Source: Cliona cf. orientalis | Lineage: Eukaryota; Porifera; Demospongiae; Clionaida; Clionaidae | Reading direction: 5' to 3' | NCBI GenBank assembly: GCA_963930775.1 | Contig: OZ005690.1 | Location: 5,750,225-5,814,224, forward strand | Length of the DNA stretch: 64,000 nt | Part shown: piece after piece, positions 22,137 to 33,452 of the stretch | How the letters are laid out: every line of letters starts with the position of its first letter | Position numbering within the stretch: the first letter of the stretch is position 1 | Notes under the pieces: model-generated | Databases searched by the model: none | What the model was told of the DNA's origin: nothing | What the model saw: only the letters and a program-made list of their open reading frames with translations | Made by a program: the position numbers and the translations under genes

Positions 22137-23831
22137 ATGATGAATCATCTGGTTTGGTGTTTATATTGCTTGTTGGCAATAACTGCAGCAGCACTTGCAT
22201 CTGGAGATTCAATCACACTGTTTGATGGTTATGCTAATACTGGTACACCGTACACGTTTACTGCTTCAACTCCTAATGTCGGTGCTATTGCAGGTCGAGT
22301 GTCCAGCTTTGTAGTCACTTCAGGACGATGGAGTCTCTATTCTGGATATGATTATGGAGGCACTAAAATTTCGCTCCATGGCGAGACAGAGTTCGGTCCA
22401 GGAACGTACAACTTCTGTACCACAACTTCTTGCGAGCCGTTTAACGATAAAACGCTATCTGTGAAGTTACTTTCATCTAAAATCACACTGTTTGATGGTT
22501 ATGCTAATACTGGTACACCGTATGTGTTTACTGATTCAACTCCTGATGTCGGTGCTATTGCAGGTCGAGTGTCCAGCTTTGTAGTCACTTCAGGAGTATG
22601 GAGTCTCTACTCTGGATATGATTATGGAGGCACTAAAATTTCGCTCCATGGCAAGACAGAGTTCGGTCCAGGAACGTACAACTTCTGTACCACAACTTCT
22701 TGCGAGCCGTTTAACGATAAAACGCTCTCTGTGGAATTACTTTCATATAAAATCACACTGTTTGATGGTTATGCTAATACTGGTACACCGTATGTGTTTA
22801 CTGATTCAACTCCTGATGTCGGTGCTATTGCAGGTCGAGTGTCCAGCTTTGTAGTCACTTCAGGAGTATGGAGTCTCTACTCTGGATATGATTATGGAGG
22901 CACTAAAATTTCGCTCCATGGCAAGACAGAGTTCGGTCCAGGAACGTACAACTTCTGTACCACAACTTCTTGCGAGCCGTTTAACGATAAAACGCTCTCT
23001 GTGGAATTACTTTCATATAAAATCACACTGTTTGATGGTTATGCTAATACTGGTACACCGTATGTGTTTACTGATTCAACTCCTGATGTCGGTGCTATTG
23101 CAGGTCGAGTGTCCAGCTTTGTAGTCACTTCAGGAGTATGGAGTCTCTACTCTGGATATGATTATGGAGGCACTAAAATTTCGCTCCATGGCGAGACAGA
23201 GTTCGGTCCAGGAACGTACAACTTCTGTACCACAACTTCTTGCGAGCCGTTTAACGATAAAACGCTCTCTGTGGAGTTACTTTCATATAAAATCACACTG
23301 TTTGATGGTTATGCTAATACTGGTACACCGTATGTGTTTACTGAGTCAACTCCTAATGTCGGTGCTATTGCAGGTCGAGTGTCCAGCTTTGTAGTCACTT
23401 CAGGAGTATGGAGTCTCTACTCTGGATATGATTATGGAGGCACTAAAATTTCGCTCCATGGCAAGACAGAGTTCGGTCCAGGAACGTACAACTTCTGTAC
23501 CACAACTTCTTGCGAGCCGTTTAACGATAAAACGCTCTCTGTGGAATTACTTTCATATAAAATCACACTGTTTGATGGTTATGCTAATACTGGTACACCG
23601 TATGTGTTTACTGATTCAACTCCTGATGTCGGTGCTATTGCAGGTCGAGTGTCCAGCTTTATAGTCACTTCAGGAGTATGGAGTCTCTACTCTGGATATG
23701 ATTATGGAGGCACTAAAATTTCGCTCCATGGCAAGACAGAGTTCGGTCCAGGAACGTACAACTTCTGTACCACAACTTCTTGCGAGCCGTTTAACGATAA
23801 AACGCTCTCTATGAAAATAGTTTACAAATGA
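22137..23831 (+). CDS. Secreted beta/gamma-crystallin repeat protein (six domains)
   Basis: A 564-residue intronless ORF from the MM at 22137. The first roughly 23 residues (MMNHLVWCLYCLLAITAAALAS) are a clear signal peptide. Six 90-residue units follow with an exact 270-bp period from 22211. Each unit pairs two Greek-key-like motifs: ITLFDGYANTGTPY..FT, then WSLYSGYDYGGTKISLHG..FGPGTYN. FNDKTLS near each unit end fits the (N/D)(N/D)xx(S/T)S calcium-binding signature. Each unit has two cysteines (FCTTTSCEPF) that could pair. Unit 1 diverges most, and the internal units differ at only a few codons. This suggests a calcium-binding extracellular or granule protein; the family includes geodin from sponges. 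The frame ends with a short MKIVYK tail. High confidence for the family, low for the role. Confidence 0.88.
   Translation: MMNHLVWCLYCLLAITAAALASGDSITLFDGYANTGTPYTFTASTPNVGAIAGRVSSFVVTSGRWSLYSGYDYGGTKISLHGETEFGPGTYNFCTTTSCEPFNDKTLSVKLLSSKITLFDGYANTGTPYVFTDSTPDVGAIAGRVSSFVVTSGVWSLYSGYDYGGTKISLHGKTEFGPGTYNFCTTTSCEPFNDKTLSVELLSYKITLFDGYANTGTPYVFTDSTPDVGAIAGRVSSFVVTSGVWSLYSGYDYGGTKISLHGKTEFGPGTYNFCTTTSCEPFNDKTLSVELLSYKITLFDGYANTGTPYVFTDSTPDVGAIAGRVSSFVVTSGVWSLYSGYDYGGTKISLHGETEFGPGTYNFCTTTSCEPFNDKTLSVELLSYKITLFDGYANTGTPYVFTESTPNVGAIAGRVSSFVVTSGVWSLYSGYDYGGTKISLHGKTEFGPGTYNFCTTTSCEPFNDKTLSVELLSYKITLFDGYANTGTPYVFTDSTPDVGAIAGRVSSFIVTSGVWSLYSGYDYGGTKISLHGKTEFGPGTYNFCTTTSCEPFNDKTLSMKIVYK
22211..23830 (+). 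repeat. Six 270-bp coding tandem repeats
   Basis: Units start at 22211, 22481, 22751, 23021, 23291 and 23561. Units 2 and 3 look identical by eye over most of their length, including silent positions, so recent unequal crossing-over or gene conversion is likely. Confidence 0.93.
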
Positions 23832-24290
23832 TTTCACTCTTGATGATCTGTGAAATTAAAGGCTATGGACAAACATGTAATTAGCTAGTTGGACATTATG
23901 AGTATCACAATGTCATTATCAGTTATTCAGTTATTCTTGTAATCATACTTATAATATTATGAGATTTCTATATGATCATGATGAAAATAAAGTTTGAAGT
24001 AACTAAGTGCAAGTGTCTAGCTGCTGCATGGTTGCACATGACATGCACTCCGAGCATTGCCATATATAGGTATTTGGAGTGGAGCTGCATTTACACACTC
24101 CAAATAAAGTTACATGGCCAGCAGCAGCTTTTAGCACTGTAGATACAGCATAACTCACCTCACTCGAACACCTGGCGGTGATACCTGTGCACCTGGATTT
24201 ATATTGTGTAGCTAGCTGAAGCCTCTGTTTTTCACACCAATAAAAATGTACTTAAAAATTTGGCACTATAATAATAATATTAGCTATTAA
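23832..24290. other. 3' flank of the crystallin gene
   Basis: No gene. AATAAAG at about 23987 could be the polyadenylation signal of the crystallin gene. Confidence 0.4.
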
Positions 24291-24420
24291 AAAACAATTG
24301 AATAAAATTGAAGGATGAAGTAGGGATGGCAATGCCAAAAGTACACAAACAAGATTTTTAGGGATAAGAGATAATCACAACCACTCTACATCCCTACACT
24401 TGCTTTTCTACAGACCTATT
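24290..24420 (+). repeat. Partial copy of the 24.8/25.1 kb repeat arm
   Basis: It matches the arm at 24785-24900 in direct orientation (GATGAAGTAGGGATGGCA, AAAAGTACACAA, CATCCCTAC, CTTGCTTTT blocks). Confidence 0.65.
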
Positions 24421-24784
24421 GATGTCGACTTATCCAAGGCATGCTATACTTGGAGGGTTCTTGACTTACATATGTGAGAAATTTACCCTGTTAGTCATTT
24501 ATGATCCCCATGCTACTCTTTTAGTGGAATATCAATGTTCGAGTATCAGAAGGTAGCTCTCCACAAGCTCTATCCAACAGTGCTTGTAACGTGTCCATAG
24601 ATAAAACCGTTACGTAGCCACGCCCACCTAAACTTTCCTGCTGCCAACAATAAAACTTAGAAAGGGGCGTGGCTACGAATTCTGACACCTCCCATTAAGC
24701 TTCCACTTATAATTACACTGGACAGAAGTTGTGATAAGATGGCACTGATAAATTACACTAAGTACAATAAAAAAGAACAGAAAC

Positions 24785-25160
24785 AAGTATTAAAAACAAT
24801 TAAAGAATGAAGTAGGGATGGCAGGATCAAAAAGTACACAAGCAAGAGATAGCTAATCGTATCTCTACTATAGCTACATCCCTACGCTTGCTTTTTGAGG
24901 GTTACAAAAATAATCAGTAATAATATACGATTGAATCAAAACTGATGAACTTGAACCTTTATGACAACTAGGGAACAACCTTAATATTTCCCACATACCG
25001 CACTCAACAAACGCGTCAACATTAATAGGTGCATAGCTAATAGTCGAGAAAAGCAAGCATAGGGATGTATAGTAGAGATACGATTATCTCTTGTTTGTGT
25101 ACTTTTTGATCCTGCCATCCCTACTTCATTCTTTAATTTTATTCAATTGTTTTTATACTT
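24785..25160. mobile_element. Foldback element with roughly 115-bp inverted arms
   Basis: The arm 24785-24900 (GAATGAAGTAGGGATGGC ... CCCTACGCTTGC) recurs in inverse orientation at about 25045-25160. The short spacer contains no gene. A third arm at 24290 lies in direct orientation. Confidence 0.75.
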
Positions 25161-25449
25161 GTATATATAGTGTCGCTTTGTACTGTGAAGGGTGGGTGGA
25201 ACATAGTCCATTAAGCTAACCCCTCTTTTTACCCGTGACGACCTTTACCTAAGGAGGCGGATGGAGCATGGCTAACCCTCTTTTGCCTGTGAAGACCATT
25301 ACTTACTCCATATGACTCACTGTAACTGTTGAGGGGGGCATGTGATGCTGATAGTATTAAGCTTTGTCAGACACTCGCACTTGAGACATGATTCTCTCAT
25401 TTCCCTCAGCTACCCAGGCTACATGTTGTATCTTTAAGACCCTACCTAC

Positions 25450-25583
25450 CTCATTTCCCAGTCGAGAAGCAGACAGTGTGACAGCAGCCTTCATCGCTGA
25501 CATCCATACAAGAGTGCCCACAATCTGTGGAACTGTTGTCAAGTACTCCAGCAGAGCTCTCACTCCATTGGCCATGCTGCAGC
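25450..25583 (-). CDS. Candidate internal exon, unidentified
   Basis: An open minus-strand segment lies between an acceptor (CTGCAG) and a donor (AATGAG|GTAGGTAGG). It encodes a helical stretch including MANGVRALLEYLTTVPQIVG and SAMKAAVTLSASRLGNE. I do not recognise the family. It may belong with the candidate exon at 26444-26555, but the phases do not join directly, so intervening exons or decay are needed. Confidence 0.35.
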
Positions 25584-25739
25584 CTGCAGTTGGGTGCACT
25601 GGGGAACACCGTGCACTAACTTGAAACCAGTGGAGCTCATTCCACAACTGGATCTAAATCATTTCCCCGTTCCATCTTCGTTGCGCATCTCTTTCCCTGT
25701 TGTGGCAGCTTTGCCCAGTGAAAGTGCATCATTTGGTGT

Positions 25740-26060
25740 ACACCCTCACCCCATTCATGCGCGAGGGGGGGGGGGCGTATTTGCGGGACACTACGGTGTA
25801 TGTAATTTTAGTGGTTGCAAGGCTAACGAAGGAGATTTATATCTCAAATATTGGCCAATGTCCGCCTTTCATCTGTCTAGTTCAACAGTACCCATCTAGT
25901 ATTTTGGTGATTAATATTTCAGTTACTATAGATAACAGCTATAAGTGTGTGATACTAGGCTGTGTATGCATATGTGTAGGTGTGTTTGTTTTTTGGGGAG
26001 GGGGAGGGGAGTTCCAAGACCTTAATTCGATCATCCATCTCTTTCACTCAAATTAATAAT
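25740..26060. other. Intergenic stretch with G-tracts
   Basis: Short poly-G runs near 25766 and 25998; no supported gene. Confidence 0.35.
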
Positions 26061-26189
26061 AATATTATCTGGACACGTGCTGAATAAGAGGGTCTAATTA
26101 GTTAAAGCTATATAGGACAGCAATATGGACTATTAAGAAGAGGCCGCCAGTGGCCCTGATATGGCATTTAGCTAGCCTCGTCCCCAGGC

Positions 26190-26365
26190 TCCCAGATCTT
26201 TTTCAACGCACGCGAAAGAAGAGGGGGAGCCTGGTATCTAATTTCACGTGACTAACGTTCGTGCGCACACCCACAAGTACACGGGTAATTTGTACCCTTC
26301 CCATACTTTATGCAGAAGCCGGCTGATCATGTGCAATTAGATACCAGGCCCTCTCCCTTTTCTGC
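26190..26365. repeat. Palindromic foldback repeat
   Basis: GCCTGGTATCTAATT near 26230 is mirrored by AATTAGATACCAGGC near 26336, with further imperfect pairing outward. CCTCGTCCCCAGGC at its left edge recurs elsewhere (for example, inverted near 37510), indicating a dispersed foldback family. Confidence 0.65.
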
Positions 26366-26443
26366 GTGTAACATTGAAAACGTGGAAGTGGCCTGGGGGT
26401 GAGGTTAGCATTTAGCCATCCCTGGCTAATCTTAGAAACATAC

Positions 26444-26555
26444 CGTTGTCTCAATGGCATTCATAGCGACAGTGGCATCATTGATTCCTGCGTCAGGATT
26501 TGCATTGTATAGTCTGATAGCCTCCAGTGATTGATCCTGGATAGCATGCACCAAC
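26444..26555 (-). CDS. Candidate internal exon, unidentified
   Basis: It runs from a good acceptor (TTTCTTTTAG|G) to a good donor (ACAACG|GTATGT), encoding LVHAIQDQSLEAIRL followed by NANPDAGINDATVAMNAIETT. Helical character, no family recognised. Possibly part of the same minus-strand gene as 25450-25583. Confidence 0.4.
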
Positions 26556-27106
26556 CTAAAAGAAATGTTTGCGTGCAACAGGAATATCTGACTATTGTGT
26601 TCACACAATGTTTGGGAAGAGGTCACATCAAAATAGACAATGCTGTGAACATTGATACAAGCCTCTCTTCTATCATGAAACAAATAATCATAATGTTCTA
26701 CTTTCTGTCTGTGATGTCATGCTCGGCCTGTTATGATAAATATTACTGAGAGCATCAAATTTAGATATTATGATTGAAACAAGTTTTCTGAAATAGCTAT
26801 GCATATAAATACAGGGTTTTGCAGAATCTTTGAGACTAGAAGCCCAAGATGTATTGACGTATAAACTGTGAATGTAGCATTGTCTGCCCTTCTGTGTGAT
26901 GGTGGTGTACTAAGGTAAACAGTTCTTGCCATTGTCTTTGAACATTGACTTCCTTATTTGGAAGTCAGTAGATATGTCTGATTCTGCAAAATCCTGTGAG
27001 AATTTTATAAGATATTGTAACAAATTTGGTTCTGGGATACAGATTCCAACTCAAAGTAGCTACATCAGGCTATTGGAAAAAATTAATAGTCATCACCGTG
27101 CAGTAT

Positions 27107-27159
27107 AACACACGCACACACACACACACATGTATACCCACACCCCCCACACACACATG

Positions 27160-27200
<41 letters not shown>
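27107..27200. repeat. CA/GT microsatellite
   Basis: Interrupted (CA)n runs separated by TGTATACCCACACC-like words. The ORFs across it are artefacts. Confidence 0.9.
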
Positions 27201-27201
<1 letters not shown>

Positions 27202-27209
27202 CAATTTGT

Positions 27210-28380
27210 TACAATACATAATGTGTAACTGAGTTAGTTCTATATCTGACCACCTCCTGGTACAGTGCACATGTACCTGTAGGTGGTCATGTTATGTGGC
27301 AACTACTAACAGCATTGTGGTGATCAATTCCAACTGTTGAAGACAATAATAATAACAATAAGACAAAAAGACGCTATTTGTGAAATTCGTGGACCGTGCC
27401 TTAAGACATTCAAGCTATTTTATCGCTGATTCCGACTGATTGGTTACGCTTACGAGTTGCTTATTATTATAATGCATTATTTTTTTGTTGTACAGGTTCT
27501 ACAATGTCATGATGACCCGTGGTTCTAGCCGACGATTTATGTACTAATAGGTGTAAGCCTCAAGTACTAAAATTAATGATTCTGTATTCATAATAATAAC
27601 TACTGAACATCTAAGTTTGGGTTGTCATTCATTTTTATCATTTTTATCGTTGGTTTCACTCCTTTATTTTAATTATCATGTTGATTGGTTTTGTTCATCA
27701 ATTTTTCTAATACTAATATTATCACAATTGAATAATTTTACCATACTAAACCTACATTCTTGAGCTTTAATACTATTCCAACACTATTTATGCTGACATT
27801 TTCCTACTGATAAGATTGCAATAGTATGGGAAATTCCAATACTATTCCCAAACACTATTGAGCAATTTCCCACAAAACGGGATCAAATTCGATTCTCAGA
27901 TACATTACCAGTATAGTGGAAGATTACCATAAATGGACATTTGCTGCTTGTTTACATGTTTGTTGTGCGATCCTTAATTAGGTATTAGGTCACTTATACT
28001 TTGACTTGTGATTTAAGGTACTAGGTCCTAGGTGTTGCTTAATATTATTTTGTACTTGGTCATGTCTCAGAAAACTTCTGAAGTGTAGCTATACAGTATT
28101 TTGTGCCACATCATACTTAGTTTTGTATATAAGGTGTATATGCATATTATGTATTGAGAGAGAGTTTTTGAATAAGAAGTGCATGAGTCTAAGTCAGCTA
28201 AAGTTACCATCTGCCTGCTTGCCGCATCGTTAGACCGCGCGGCATTGTTACACCTCTCATAATGAAATCTTGAACTAATGGCAATTTAAGTCTTATATTT
28301 TGCCCTGTGTGTAACAGTATGTTGTTCCAGGTATTGAATTCTTAGCCGCTTCACTGTCTGGTACTATATATGGTTATGAA
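27210..28380. other. Intergenic stretch, no supported gene
   Basis: AT-rich sequence without recognisable coding structure. Homology to the block starting near 35950 begins at about 28395. Confidence 0.35.
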
Positions 28381-28394
28381 TTCAAGAAGCAATG

Positions 28395-29500
28395 GCTTAG
28401 GGATGAATATAGCTACCTACATTGTGACATTGCTGTCACATGCAAGTAAAAGGTATTTTCCTTGTTGCATTTGGCTTTAATCCCGATCACACTATAGACT
28501 ATAGCTAGGTTTGATGATATTTTAATCAGCATTGTATTGTGTGTGGGCGCTATTAGTAAGCCGAGATGTAGGACTACTTTCAGTATTGCTTTAGATAATT
28601 ATATTTGGAGTACTATAATAATAGATCTTAGACTGGTCTACACAATTCCATATTATTATCTCAAAATTCCCCAGATCATTGCATTGTGAAAGGACATCCG
28701 ATAAATTGCTATCCACCAATTCCGCAACCTACTGATATAGAGCGTTATAAAAGCAGACTTCACTGGGCTCTTGGTTCATACACTTTAAGACATTCAGAGA
28801 GACTAAGAGCATCCAGTGCAGTGTTATTGGCTTCAGCTATGGGAAGGTGCAGATCCTGTCTTGGCAGTGGATGTGTGTAAGAACAAACTATAGCTAGGGC
28901 ACGTGAAAATTAAATTTTAGTAATAATATTATCTCTAGTAAAAGTTTACAGAAAAATCAACACAACTTTCCAGTATAGTGATGCAAGCAAAAGTAGTAAT
29001 AATTATTAGTCCTACTAGTGGTTTAGCACTGTAAACACAGCTGCAGTGCTGCTCTATCCACTGTTAGTACAGTAGGGCACTGACCCAGTGGTCCCAGTCA
29101 ATGTGTAAACTGTCATGTGCTAGTAACAGTGTAGAATTCATTAATTTTAGCAATTAGCTATGCATCCATGATATCATTCTACCGGAACATTGTTCCACTA
29201 GTTCAACACTCTTATGCTAATCTACTATTATGTTCGTTCTTCAGTAGTATAACAAAATTTTAATTTAAATTCAGGAGATGTATAGGGTGCAAAGGATCAG
29301 GGAAGTGTGGGTGAGGCGATTGTCCCAAGTGTAAGGGCCTTGGCTACAACAAGACTATCAAATGCTCTACTTGCAAGGGTAAAGGCAGCTACTAAAGACA
29401 TGTGGATAGTTTATAACACAATAAAAATTTGTGACTTAATTATTGTGATAACTTGTTCGTTAATGAACTCATGTCAACTAATTGACCAAATAACCTAACC
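28395..29500 (+). repeat. Duplicated block A, copy 1
   Basis: It matches about 35950-37400 in direct orientation, and parts of about 39790-40650 in inverse orientation. Shared landmarks are ACATTGTGA.ATTGCTGTCACAT, CACTGGGCTCTTGGTTCATA and the two DnaJ-finger exons. Confidence 0.8.
28839..29395 (+). pseudogene. Minimal DnaJ-type zinc-finger gene, copy 1 (broken)
   Basis: Exon 1 is 28839-28876 (donor GTAAGA) and exon 2 is 29275-29395. The reading frame would encode four CxxCxGxG motifs, but codon 25 is TGA (29312-29314) where the paralog at 36753 has CGA. Everything else is conserved, so the change is recent. An in-frame upstream extension of exon 1 exists but is not conserved among copies. 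Confidence 0.7.
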
Positions 29501-29561
29501 ACAAAATTTAATATTCTGTCATGGTTTATACATACTCATGATATCAACCATGCAGTAGCTA

Positions 29562-29981
29562 TAAGGGGGCTTGTCCAAAGTCCTTGTGGAAAAGGTAACG
29601 TCACTATGATGTTAACATCCCCCCCCCCCACCCACTCTTAACGTTACAGCATTTCAGTATGCATTGATTCAACACTGAAACTCTGATTCAGCTCCATTTG
29701 GCCTATATACACATTTGGTATTCACTTGTATTCTACAGTGCTAGCTATGTCTTCATGGATTCATTGCCTGACAGTTTCTTCCTTGCCTGTAGCTACACCT
29801 TCAGCTATATTATGATAGTGCTTGTCACCAAAATGCAAATTTTGACACTGCTGGAGGCATGTCTGGACTTGTTCAACCACAAGAATGCACTAATCAAACG
29901 TCATAGACCAAAATAAGACCCCCGCCCCCCCCCCCCCCCCCCCAAACGTCATAATAATCAGACTTTGGACAAGCCCCCTTA
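29562..29981. mobile_element. MITE with perfect 21-bp inverted ends
   Basis: TAAGGGGGCTTGTCCAAAGTC at the left is exactly mirrored at the right (29961-29981). The outermost TA may be a Tc1/mariner-type TA duplication. The interior holds C-tracts. The element ends 18 bp upstream of the Ig receptor ATG. Confidence 0.85.
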
Positions 29982-29998
29982 CCTTACCAAACAAAAGA

Positions 29999-32900
29999 AT
30001 GGCAATGGCGAATCGATGTTCGCAGCTTTCGCTCTCAGTGCTTACTGTGCTGCTATTAATTACTACCATCATTATTTCAGTTGTCAGTGGACAGCCTGGA
30101 GGTGAGTGGTTGATCATGATCTGATCCAATTTATGTTTAATAGCCAGTGTGTTTTGCTACGGTCAGGAGTGTTCCTCTCGCTCAATGGAATAACAATCCC
30201 CAATGATGGCTATATCGTCTCCGGTGACATTGGTGTAGATGGTGGTGGTCTATATTGCAATACTGACAGAACCGATTGTTGCAGTGGTTCAGATGCACCA
30301 GACGGTGTACCTCAGGGACACTGGTACCGCCCTGATGGGACTCAAGTTGGGAGTTTCACACAGGAGGTTACTAATGATCCCAGTAGAAATTTCTTCTTCA
30401 GAGATAGGCTTACTGGAGTAGTACGTTTGAATCATGCTGGTACTGCACTAGACAGAGGTCGTTTTCGCTGTGAGGTACCCAATGCTGCTGGTGTCAATAT
30501 GATTGTGTATGTGAACATCGTAACTGTCACTGTCTCCATCACTTCCTCTGGTACTGCCGCTGCTGGGGAGAGCTACAGTCTGGAGTGTACTGTCATTGTT
30601 ACTGGGTCAAATGATCAGCCAACCATCACCTGGCTGATGGGTCCTATGGACAACATGATCACATCTGGAGTGATGACAACTGGTGGCATGAGCACACTGA
30701 CGTTGGACCCACTGGCAGCCTCTCATGCTGGGACATACACATGTAGAGCTACACTGGGCAGTGCTATGGACTCAGAATCCACGACCATCACTGTGCAGAG
30801 TAAGTGAAGTGATAATATAATATTATTTGAAATACTCAGACTAGCTAGTATTACCACTGGTGAGGTCATGATACTGATTGCCTCTTAGCTAACAACATTT
30901 GCACACTCATACACACATACATGTAAATAGGTATCTACCTCTCTCTAAAGGGAGTGGTCTATGCTAACAACAGTATCATCCAGATCACTGAGACTGGGGA
31001 GACTAACACTATGTCCAACACTGGACTCCAGTGCATCACGGACAGGAGTCCATGTTGTGCCACTACTCCTAACAGATTTGGAGAGTGGTATTTTCCTAAT
31101 GAGGTAGCTGTGCCATCAATAGCTGGTGCACCTACAACATTTTACCGAAACAGAGGAGATGATGGAACAGTCAACCTGAACCGCCTTAATACTAATGTCA
31201 TCATGCCAACTGGGCTGTTCTGTTGTGAAGTACCTGATGGTTCTGGTAGGATGCAGAGGGTCTGTGCTAACATTAGTGAGTTAATATCACATCTGTGAAT
31301 TTCAGGGCCTACTGCCTCAATTATTCCCATGCATGTCTAGCTTCTGGTCCCACTGTACAAATCAGAGACAGTGGAGCTACTCCAGCTCCAGGACAGAGCT
31401 ACTCCCTCACCTGTGAAGTCAGTGGAGCTAGTGATCCGGTCAGTGCATACCAATGGAGGATAGATGGCATAGAAGTTAGCGCTGAACCAACTCTCTCCTT
31501 TTCTTCTCTTACTCTGTCTGATGCCGGCCAGTATATCTGCCAAGTCTCTGTGGATGGGATGATAATCAATAGCCCCCCTCAAGACATAAGACTAACAAGT
31601 TAGTAAGATTCTAGAGAAAGTAGAGCCATAATAATTACTCAGGTACACTAAGGCATGGGAGTACAATTTCGCGCATATCGGCCGTTTCCGCTCATGAATA
31701 TCATTTGCATCTAATTAGCATATCATTAACGAGCGTGCACGTGCTCGCTCTCCATATGTTTTGTATTGAGTGGTGAGGCAGCTAGCAGTCAAGAAGCTAC
31801 TGATCGATTTCCGGAACAGAAGACGATAGTTAATGGCTGTAAAAAGCGACTCATCAGAACGTTAGATACCTCTGCTTCATAGATTCATCTGGGAGAAGTG
31901 GATCTGATTGCTTGTAGGTGAGCGGTAACAAGAAATACATGAACTAGCAGTGGATTTTGGTGCTTGTTGAGCACACAAGTCGACACCTCGCTCAAGAACA
32001 AGCCTTTTATCCATCCTCCTAGATAGTTTGAGATACTCTAGCATCTATTTAACTATCTTACGAAGTTAGGAGAGAAACTAAGGTCATCTTCTGTTCCGGA
32101 ATTCGCGATTTTTGTTTGTAAACACCGTGTGCCGTTTTTGGTTGCCACACCCACAGGACTGGTTGCTATGGTAACTAATTTGGTCCTAAATTAGATTAAG
32201 GTACCAACAATCAAAGAACCAAGTCTGATATACATATCTCAAAGACTTTTCCAGATACAGTGAGTTTTGTATCACCATATTTTTGACACAAAATTGCATG
32301 TCCCATGCCTTAATGCGCCTGAGTATATAAAGTGATCGATGTTTCTCAGTCCCATCCATAGCCTCAGTATCTGTCACAAGTATTCCATCTAGTCCTATCA
32401 GTATTGCATCCTCTGTCACTGTGATCTGCACTGTGGAGTTAAATTCAGCAATAGTAGAGTCTGATGTGTCACTGCTGATGGTGTCTGCACAGCTCTCCAA
32501 GGATGGAACTCCGCTGGCTCTAAGTGGACCAACGGTGACTGGCACAACCTTCACCTACACTACCCAGCTGAGCTCATTTGGGAGGAGTGACTCTGGAAAC
32601 TACACCTGCACAGCTACTATGAGACCACAACCAACTGCAACTCATCTCTTTGGAACTGTAGTGCACAGCAATGCTATTAAACTCACTACTCGTAAGTCAC
32701 TGCTGTGACTATTCATTGCTATTAATTGATTTATGATTTCCATGTAGTTCAAGTTAACTTTCAGTTCATAGACCAAGATTCTATGAATATCAGCTTCTCC
32801 CTCACTTGTAACTCCACTGGTGTACAAGCTAGTAGTGTGGTTTGGACAAGAGATGGTTTCTTGTTGGATAACAGTAATCCTCTAGTCATGACTGATGCCT

Positions 32901-33399
32901 CCACCCTCTCTTACAGCAGTGTCCTTACGGTCAGTGGCAGGACACCAGGAACATACACCTGCACAATAAGAGGGACCAGTGATCAAGATTTAGGCTCAGC
33001 TAACTTGATTGTGCAAGGTATAATATTATAAGTATTATAATAGCTATGGACCAGGTATGATAATATAATAATAATTATAGCTAATTATCATTTTTTTTTC
33101 TCTAGCTTCTGCTCCCCCTGTGGATGCTGTAGCCACTCAGTCTGGTTCCTCTGCCCCAGTGGAGGTCAGCTGGAGTCCTTCATCAGATGCTGCCCCTGTT
33201 ATTATTGGATACAGGATCTTCTATGGCAATGGGCAAAATCTTCTTGTTCCTTCATACGTCACCCGCATACTGCTAAATTTCATGGAGTCAAGTCAGATAG
33301 AGTCAGTATCTGTCCGCTCTGAGTCATCTCAGCTACCCAGTGAACTGATCACTGCGCATGCAGCTGTAACAACTACAGGTAAACTACTATGCATATAAT

Positions 33400-33452
<53 letters not shown>

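Noticed and set aside
22618-23664. Four identical 78-codon ORFs inside the crystallin gene
   Set aside because: Out-of-frame shadows of the 270-bp coding repeats.
27026-27270. His/Thr-rich and Val/Cys-rich ORFs
   Set aside because: Translations of the CA/GT microsatellite.
28686-28838. N-terminal extension of DnaJ-finger exon 1 by 51 codons
   Set aside because: In the paralogous blocks this part is interrupted by a MITE (36346-36694) or not conserved (39830-39988), whereas the ATG at 28839 and everything after it are conserved.
28395-29500. Idea that block A is a mobile element with the DnaJ-finger gene as cargo
   Set aside because: No inverted ends or target duplications were found at the block edges; local segmental duplication and inversion explain the copies.
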